Assembly (NCBI GenBank): GCA_930367205.1
Contig: OV884009.1
Span: 103,251,189-103,315,188, forward strand
Reading direction: 5' to 3'
Source: Acanthosoma haemorrhoidale
Lineage: Eukaryota; Arthropoda; Insecta; Hemiptera; Acanthosomatidae
Length of the DNA: 64,000 nt
Position numbers and translations under genes: made by a program. The number at the start of each line of letters is the position of its first letter. Position 1 is the first letter of the stretch. Below are positions 51,101 to 60,100 of this stretch, piece by piece. Below the pieces are notes generated by a model. That model saw nothing but the letters and a program-made list of their open reading frames with translations. It had not been told where the DNA came from and searched no databases.

Positions 51101-54100
51101 ACCTGTTTACAATGTAAGAAGGTTTTTGTTTTGCATCTTTTTATCTTATCAGTGTCCAAATTTTATTTCTGTTGTAAACAAAAATTTATTTTTTATTTTT
51201 TTATACACAGGTGGTCTGAAAAGTTTCCGACCTCTACATGAAGATGATAATAAAATAAATAAAAGCTTTGTTAGGTCGGAAACTTTTCAGACCACCTTCA
51301 TATGTATAAGTTCACGGGGAATGTCCGTAAACTAGTAGGGGGGTGTTATGGCTAGTGGCAAGACATTGTTAAGCCTAATATCACAGGGCCTAGTGTAAAC
51401 AAAGCCTGGGTATTGATAGAGGATGAGAACAAAATAAAGCCAGTTAACAATCGAACCTGTGTGCATTATTATCATCCATATCCTATCTTTTTCTTTGATC
51501 GTCTACAGCCGGAAGACTATAACTGGTGCCGAAACCGGGAGCTAACGAGTGTTAAGATAAAACGACACGTGAGGCAACTAATTTTTTACACATAATTTAC
51601 ATTGTCATTTTTAATAATGTAATAGTTCTTCTCATTTGCCAGATATGAGTTTTTCATCTGAACATTATTGTTATTCATAGGGAACTTTGTCCCAAAGTAT
51701 TTTTTTGCTGCAAACAAAAGGTGGTGAGGCTGCCTTTTTTTTTTAACCAAGTCTTGGATTCATTTACTATAAGTTTTCTTAATTTTTTGTTAGTTTTCTA
51801 TGTATTATTTATTTTTTGTTGGCCAAAATTTGATTTATTTAAATATACCACATTGTTATTCATAGGATAAATGAACTCAGAATAAAGATTTTTTTTCTTT
51901 AGTCTATTCTATTCTAAACCAACCTTTCTGAAGCCTAAAGCCTTGAACCTTTCATGCTGTGTAGCAAGGTACTTCCTTATCCTTGACACTATTTGCCATT
52001 TATATTAATGATCTACCAATCTCCATCTATAACTCACAAATCCGTATTTACAGAGAGGATTTTCAAATATATCTTTCCTTTCCTCTGTCACACCTATTAC
52101 AAGCCACAGAAAAGACCTACATCTCAAATTTCTCATGATACGTTCTCCTTGTTTAAGTTTTCAATAATTTTTCTTCCATTTGATACCTGTTGAGATCCTT
52201 AATTTATTAATTTAATATATCCTTCTTCAATCCTATTGCTACTGTTTAGGCAATGGTCTTGTGATCTCCAAGCCAGAATCAAGCAATCGACAGACTGTTT
52301 TTTATAACTTATCTTTAGGATATAAAATTCAACATCTAAAGGACCCCTACTTTCTTAGAACTCCATTACTCTAAATTGACCATAACCTTGATAAGGTGAG
52401 ACTGCTATCAGTTGAAAAAATGATAACTCTGGTTTCCTTTTATAACTTATCAAAGTTTTACTGTAGTATTTATTTGACTTATTATTTATCATATATTTTT
52501 TTCTTTTTAAATAGAAGCACAATATACCTTTAAGTGCCATTCCTTGTTTACAATATCGCCGAGCTTTAGATGAGGAGGAATTAAGAAAAAAGGAAGAAGG
52601 CGACACTTTGAATGCATTAAATGAAGGTAACTATTTTTTTATGAGTTCACGCTAGAATCTATTTTGTTATCTTTTATCATGACTTTGCAACCACACTGCT
52701 CCCAGGAAATGATTGTTGTTGTTTTTTACTACTTTGCATGATGATGCTTTACTGATTGATTCCATTTCTATGTAACCATATGATATGATTGCTCAGGAAC
52801 ATGATATATTTCCACAAAACTTGATTGGTTTATTGACTATATCAACTATGTTCATAAAAGCACCACTGGTCAGTCATCTATACATTTATATTTTGCAAGT
52901 ATTCTCACTCACCTACCATTCTGTCAAGAACTACTACTGCTCCTTTCTTTTTATTGTAATTTTCAGGGGTTGTATGAAAATGAAGCAAAATGAATATCAT
53001 AAGGGTTGTTTTAGGTCTCCACCCATGAATTACTCATTCATTGAAATTTGATTATTTGATATTGTGCTTCAATTGAATATTTTCTGGCTTACTAAATAAA
53101 TAACATATTCTTATCTATATTTCATTGTTATTCATAGGGGATTTATTCATCTTGGAATAAACTTTTTTTTTTAGTATTTTATTCTGTTCAATTCTAGTAA
53201 TTTTGGGGAAAAAATGTCATGGAACATTACAAAAAAAGAAGCATTTTTTAAAAAGATTTTTGTTTAGAAAATACAAAATATATTCAGTATCCTGTTAAGA
53301 GACCACACTGTTTAGAGAGTTAAAATATCATAATTTATTTTAAAAATTCGATCATTAAAAAAATATTAAAATTAATTAAACTATTCTTTTAGAAAAATAT
53401 TTTTCTATCACTATTGAAATAAAGTTAGATGTGGCACATTACTGATTTGAATTCCACTTTCAAATTAGTAATGTAATCAGCAAAGAAAAGAATATTTCTC
53501 CTGTCGATTCTTGTATACCTATTATCCATGGTGTAGTTTTACTTGCTCTCCTACAAGTGCTATCAATTTAAATTATTGTTAATGGTTTTTAAATTGTGTC
53601 TTTAGCCTTGATGTTTCTATTTTAATATATGTACTTTGAAGCTGAATTAGTGAAAGATAATATTAATTTGGTCTTGTTGCTAACTTTCTTCACACTTTAT
53701 TTAGGTATCTGTGAACTGTTTACTTTCATGCTTAATTTTTCATATGGAAAATTATTCTGTTTCAAATTTGTAGTTCCTGAAAGTTTTCAAAGTAAATCAT
53801 CAATCAGTAATTTTTTTTTAAATTTCATGTGCACTCTTATGTTTCAATAAACTGTTTTCTGTGTTAAAAACTTAATGCTTTATTTTTTGACAGGTCCACA
53901 GTATTTGCATACTGCTAAAATCGAAACAACCGAGGAAAACAAATTATCACAGAGTCTTGGTGCATTCAGTTTACAACAATATTGCAGAAAGTTATTTCGT
54001 TTTAAAAAAGAACAACGATTGCATTTTATGTATGTAATTACAGTGTAATGAGATCATTTTCAAAACAACCATTTTATACTATAAGCTTATAACATTTTTT

Positions 54101-57100
54101 TAGATCTTGGGCTGATAGACGTAAATATGCAAAAGCGAAAAAAATTGAAAAAGAGCAGCATAGACCATCTTTTCCAGATGGAACTAAGCTTATTAAGTTC
54201 CCCATTCAAAATCCAGGTATGAAATTATGAGATTATTTGGGCCAGTTTTATTTTTTTTTTTTCAAATGGCTATTTCGGTCAGGAAAAAGGATAAGTTATG
54301 AGAGATTTATAGCCTGTTTAAGTAAGTATGTACAGGCCTGGTTTGCCCTATAATATACAATATTGTAAATGGTGTAGGTACACTTGGTGGCTAATTGGCA
54401 ATAACAGCTATGGGTGTACATAATACATTATTGTTTTGAAATTGTAAATAGGAAATTCCCTACCTGTTGGAATAGGAATAGACAGTAGTGATGATTGTCC
54501 AGTAATTCCTCCAAGCTCGCCTCGTTCCTGATACATACACATAGTATTGTAGCAATCCTACAATTTTAATGTATATTTTAAATATTTTATTTTCATTTAT
54601 TAAGATGTAAAGTAAAAAGAAGAAAACTTCATAACGAATAACATTATATTTCAAGTTAAAATACCCCAGGATGTGTGGTTCTCATCCATAAACTTATTAT
54701 TTTCAATGTTTCATAGTTACAATTGACTATTGAGTTATAAAATAATAAATACCTAATACAAAAACATGATTATTCTGCACTGTTGGGTGGTCGGAATCGG
54801 AATCAGATTGTTGTTAAAAAGTTATACATTGCAAAGGGACTCGGTGATGGGGGTCACCTTCGGGCGAGAGAGAGGGTGTTTTTTTCTTATCTTATCCACC
54901 TGGTATTTATAGTCAGCCTCCCCCACCATACAAAGCTGGTCTATTCTATTACACCATGGGTAAGGTCTGTGGTGTTTCTTCAGGCATTTTTAGGGCTTAT
55001 TTTTTAATACCTCCCTTGATGGCCAGGGGTCTTCCCTATGTTACCTGCTTTTATTACCAAGGGTTTTTCTTGTCCTTTGTCTGCAAAGTCCAATCCATAC
55101 ATTGTCCATGTGAAAATATTTGTTTTAAAATAAAAATTAATTTTACCACAAAAATATCGTAATATATAAATATTTTATTTTTGTTTCCTATTGGACAGTA
55201 TTTTGGAAGATCCCATATACTATTAAAATATATTCTCTGTGCTGTTCATATGAGCCAATGAGGTTTGTTAACTGTTAATTCTATAGGATGTTGGAAATCC
55301 CAACCTGAGCAGATTAGATTATCGTTATCTTGCCAATCTGAGGAGCAATGCCAATCTGAGGAGCAATGCCAAAAGAGCGCTACATAAGCGAACTGATGCA
55401 GGAGTGCACCTTGAAAAAAGAGGGCATTTTCTGAGGTGCAATATTTAGAAGCGATGATTACAGGGGCCCCCCTCATACTGAAGAAGACAACGTGTGCACA
55501 TGTCAGATCTGACTTATATTTTGAGCTGATTAAATTCTTTGTAAGGTTTAGCTAGATAGATGTAGTGAAGGGGGAGGCTATAAAGAATTATTGGTCCTAC
55601 AACTGGGCCTGCTGTACCTCTTACAATCTACTTTTCCTCCTAACGAAGTCAAGGATTGGACTTCTATTTGATGTAGTTAAGTTCTTCTAATTGGATTCTG
55701 TCGCAGCCTAAGATATGTAACCTTAGTTTGCTTTGCATTCTCCCAAAAAGTGGTAGAATATTTTCTCCTCCAGTTTACATTTAGGGCAGATGGAGTTCAG
55801 GGATATACTTACCAGGGATAGGTGTCAGCTTAATCTGCAGTCTCTGATCAAAATGCCAGTTGTGAGGTTGTTTGGCGGGCTGCAGTTTAATAACCATGAG
55901 TTATTTACTTTTGAGGGTCTACTGATGTACAGCTTGGCCTGTCTGCAGCTGTTTGATCATCATCTGCCTTAGTCCATATCCACTGTTTTAATATGTAGGC
56001 AGATGTGGCTTTTGATAGACCAATGGCAAGCTCAGGACCAACAAATGGTGAGTCTGCTTGCGATGTTTAGAGACAATGATTGATTATATCAGTAGAAGGA
56101 CTTTAATTTGAATATAGAACTCAAAGTTTTATGACAGTGTGGATATATATGTGTATATATATATCTGTATATGAACTTTGATTTGAACCTATTAGTTATT
56201 ATAGATGATTGCTTAATAACTACCTCTTTACTAAACATTGTATTTTACAATATATCTATTGGAATTTTATGTTTGGGTACAGGTACAATTTTCCTTAATT
56301 AAACTAAGTTACAAATTTTCATCTTTTCTGTCATTCATAAAACAATTTTATTGCTGCTTTTGTCTGGTCATTGCACATTATTCAACAGGTACCCAATTGT
56401 TTTATGTACATAGTTGAAAGCTGTTGGACAGTAAGTAAATTTTGAATACATGATTTTCATATTGGGTTTCTGGATTTGTGGGTTTATGTGGGAGACCATT
56501 TCATCCCCCAAACACTATCCTATTTTTGTTAGTTAGTCCAAAAAGTGGACTGCCAACATTTGTTTTACTTATACCTCCCTCTTGAGGCTTCATCTGGCTG
56601 AACAGAGATGAAAACTTTTTATATTGTGGTTAATTATGAATAAAACTTATTTTAGTTTTTATTTTCATTCTAACCATATGTTTCCTTTAGAAATTAAAAA
56701 TGGTAATGTTTAGCAGTATCCTTATCTCTGTATTGAGGTTTGGTGTATAATACTGCTCCATAAAAAAAACTGTCTCACTTTGAAAAATTCATTAATTATT
56801 TGCTTTGTTGTATTTTTTCCCTTGCCTTTCTATCCATTATTTGATAAACATATCGAGAAAAATTTAAAAGGGTAGGGATTACTATTTTCTTGTAAATAAT
56901 GGATTTTTGAAGGTTAATCCTCTCTGGTTGCATTGTGTAAACCCAAACATGATCCTTTATTTATTGAAAACAACTTTATCTGCATTTGTGTCTGCGGTTC
57001 CCTTAAAGAAGAACTCCTGTAATTAGAGATGTTGTTACTAGCAAACAAGTAGCTAGTCCTTTAGCACTATCTGATGATGGAAGGAGTCAATGATACGCCG

Positions 57101-60100
57101 CCAAGGTTTTAGGCTTGCCAGAAATGACAGTTTGGGCTCATCTAGTACCAAGAGACTTGTCTGTACTCTTGAAGGTGAGAACCAAGAGCAATGGTACCAG
57201 TAGATGATCTATATATGGTAATATAAACTCTCCAAAATCACTCTCAATCTCATTCTCATTCAGCTACCTCTAAATCAGTCCAAAGACTTCACACTTCATG
57301 GCGTTACAATAAGTGCTCAATCTATTTGCAGAACACTTGCTGAAATGAATTAGCAATCTCAGAAACAGGCCACAGGACCAGTGCTCACCACAGATCATTG
57401 AGAGCCAAATGGAGTTTGCTCTAGAACACTTGAACTAGACCTTGAAATTGACTAGGAAAACCAGAGGACGTGTTTTTCTCTCTATGTATCAGATGGATGC
57501 CAACTGGTATACTGCAGACCTGGTGAGTATTGTAAGCAGAAAATTGGAGATGGTTTGAAAAGAAATCTTTTTTTATGCAAAAACAAAGCTCCTCGTCTTT
57601 AGTAGGCCATCAATGAATGCAGAATTGTTCAGCGCTGACATTTTACAGTGCTATGAAATTCCATTCGCATCATTCATTGGCACCAATTTTAGTTTCATCC
57701 AAAACAATGTAAGACTACCTGTCATCACTTGTGCTCTCCGAAGAAATTGGGATTCTCACTGGTCAGCTTGTATGAAGGTGTAAGGGCGTTTGCAAAACGC
57801 TTTCCTTTCATGTCCCTTTTCATTCGGGGAATTAAAAGAAGTCACAAGGGGCTAGATCAGGTGGAGGTGGAGGAGGGGCACAGTGGTCATATCATTTTTG
57901 GTCAAAAACGGTTCGGTACACAGAGAGGGCTGTGTGAGCAGGACCATTGCAGCCACCACCTTCTTATCCCCAAATCTTCACTTAAAATTTGCTGTACTAA
58001 ATTCCATGTCACTCCAGATTGAGTGACACAACACAAAAAAATTTGAGTTTTCCCCATAGCATCATCCTTGTAGGCCGCTTTTAACATTTCAAGAGTTTTG
58101 TGCGAGTTTTCCTGGCCAGGAAGCAAAACTTCATGGCCGTGCGCTGTTCACAAAAATCAGCCATCAGAAAAATGCAACCGTGCAAAATAACTGTCATAAA
58201 TAAATTAACACAACCAGGACAACCTTCTCCAGTGACAACACTTGGCATACTGGCTGGTGAAAAGTTGCTTTACATGGTCCTACCTGCAAAACCAGGTACT
58301 ACAAAAACATCAGTTCAGTTTCTTTTGGGTACTCCCTCATAGCACAGATCTAAAGCCATTAGAGCACTTCTGGGATGAGCTTGGGAGATGATAAAGAAGG
58401 TGGATCTATCGTGTAAGGATCTAACCAAAGCAGTGACATGCCCTTATGGAAGAATGGGAGGCATTCGCCTAAGAGCAACATAATAATGAGTATAATCAGA
58501 AGGATAGAAGTAGTCATTAGAGCTAGACAAGGTAACACACTATTAAAAAACTTTCAGCATTAAAGTTAGGATTATTCTTTTTTCAAAATAAATGCTTTTT
58601 TTATTAATCCTTCATTGAATTATTTTCTTTTCCATTAAGAACGATGCTCTTCTTTCATATGTTGTTTTATTACACTCCTTATAGATAATACCAAATAAGG
58701 AAAATTTTTGATCCAAATTTAAGTGGAGCAGTATAGTTCTGAATAAAATTTGATTCAGGTCCGAAATGTTTTTTTAAGGGAATGTCAACCACAAAGGTCA
58801 TTGATGCTCAGTCATTGAAGCCTGGTTTGTATTTTGTTAATGTATTTATTATATTAAATCTAATTTAAATTTTCAAATTGTTTAACTGAACATTTCATTG
58901 CAGTTCATTTTATTCCACGTTTTAATTCCAGGTGTCAATGCAATTTTTTTTCCCCATGAGGCAATATTTTTTATTGTAAAAATATACATTTTATTTATTT
59001 GTATGTATGTAGATGATGGCCCTCAAGCGAAGCCTAGAGGTGAATGGATTATGAATCCTAATGGAAAAAGCTACATCTGTATTTTACATGAATATGTACA
59101 ACATGCTCTTAAGAAGCAGCCAACTTATGAATTTAAAGCGTTAGGTATGATTTAAAGGTTTATATTTTTAAAGGCCTTAGTACACAGCATAATTTATTAA
59201 TCTATGACATATTTTTAAATTAAAAAATTATTTCAGGGTTCTCACACGGAGTATTGGTTAGGGTAACTGCTTCATGATATGAAGGTCCTGGATTCAAATC
59301 CCTAAAATAATTCTTTCTCTAAGATTATGCAGTATTATTTTGTTTTCTATTATTTGGGTAAAAAAATTTCAAGAATTTTTCAGTTACTCGTCTAGAACAT
59401 TCTTATAACCCATATGATATCTGTCAGTCTGTAGCTCTTCCCTTCTTTGATGTGTTGCAATTCTTGTGTTTTTTCATTTGTGGTTATTTTACCATTCAAA
59501 GTTTCATTAAATGTTCTGGTTATCTACATTATCTTCCCAATCTTGAGGATCTTCATGGATCCTTTAAAAAGTCATAAGGGACTAGGCTAGAGGATGGAGA
59601 AAAAATTCCCTACAAGTCAGTCACAATTTTTGGCATATGCAGATGATGCTAATATCATTACAAGTGGGAATGTAAAGGAGGGTTTTACAGCAATGGAAAC
59701 AGCACAGTGGCAAATTAATGGTGCTATGTGTCAATGTTGGCAAAAAAAAGACCTTATATAATATAAAATTATCTTCATAGCTTGTCTATCAATAGCAACT
59801 AACTACTTGAGCCTACTGTCAAATAATTAAAGTTAACAGATTTGCTTGCTGTTGAATGCATCATGTTCACTGAAGTAGGTCCTTTCAGCTAATATTTCCT
59901 GTTATGGATCAAGCAAAATTATAACTCCACCTATTGTCAAATAAATGACTAGAGGTCTTGTTACGACCAAGACCCAAACCAGTTTATATAGCCTGAGTGC
60001 ATGTATTAACAGCAACTTTGTCATTGTATTAACAATATTTTCATTATTATTCCACTTCACTTTAAATTTTTTTCTTTTTTATTAAACTGCTACTACATTA

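Larger units (their letters stand above)
50118..51523 (+). mobile_element. Small LTR retroelement, probably non-autonomous
   Basis: LTRs of 180 bp at 50118-50297 and 51344-51523 (TGTTATGG ... TAAC) are nearly identical. The first is followed at once by TGGTGCCGAAACC, a primer-binding site starting with TGG; the second is preceded by GTAGGGGGG, a polypurine tract. The internal part is only about 1.05 kb with one gag-like frame and no enzyme domains. After the second LTR the primer site and leader occur again (51524-51590). PBS and LTR ends would suit a BEL or Gypsy element; I cannot choose. Confidence 0.8.
47499..52514 (+). other. pasha intron 5
   Basis: GTAAGA...AAATAG. Contains a (TC)n microsatellite, a long foldback, an inverted solo LTR, a small LTR element with a nested MITE, and a LINE RT scrap. 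48120-48840 is without recognised features. Confidence 0.85.
56753..58731 (+). mobile_element. Tc1-like DNA transposon, interrupted by a mariner
   Basis: Ends CTGCTCCA at 56753 and its complement TGGAGCAG at 58724-58731, with TA outside both (56751-56752 and 58732-58733) as expected for Tc1. Transposase pieces lie on the plus strand at 57040-57770 and 58342-58530. The whole is 1979 bp; without the 567-bp mariner and its duplicated TA it is about 1.41 kb, a normal Tc1 length. It shares the CTGCTCC end with the relic at 13296. Confidence 0.85.
54217..59012 (+). other. pasha intron 8
   Basis: GTATGA...TGTAG. Contains a LINE tail relic, the Tc1/mariner nest and a doubled 18-bp unit at 55332-55370 (GCCAATCTGAGGAGCAAT). 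54780-55560 is GC-richer than average but gives no motif. Confidence 0.9.

Noticed and set aside
54030..54033. Donor GTAATT at 54034 for pasha exon 7
   Set aside because: It would put exon 8 out of frame with a stop after three codons; GTATGT at 54030 keeps the conserved W-A-D-R-R text in frame.
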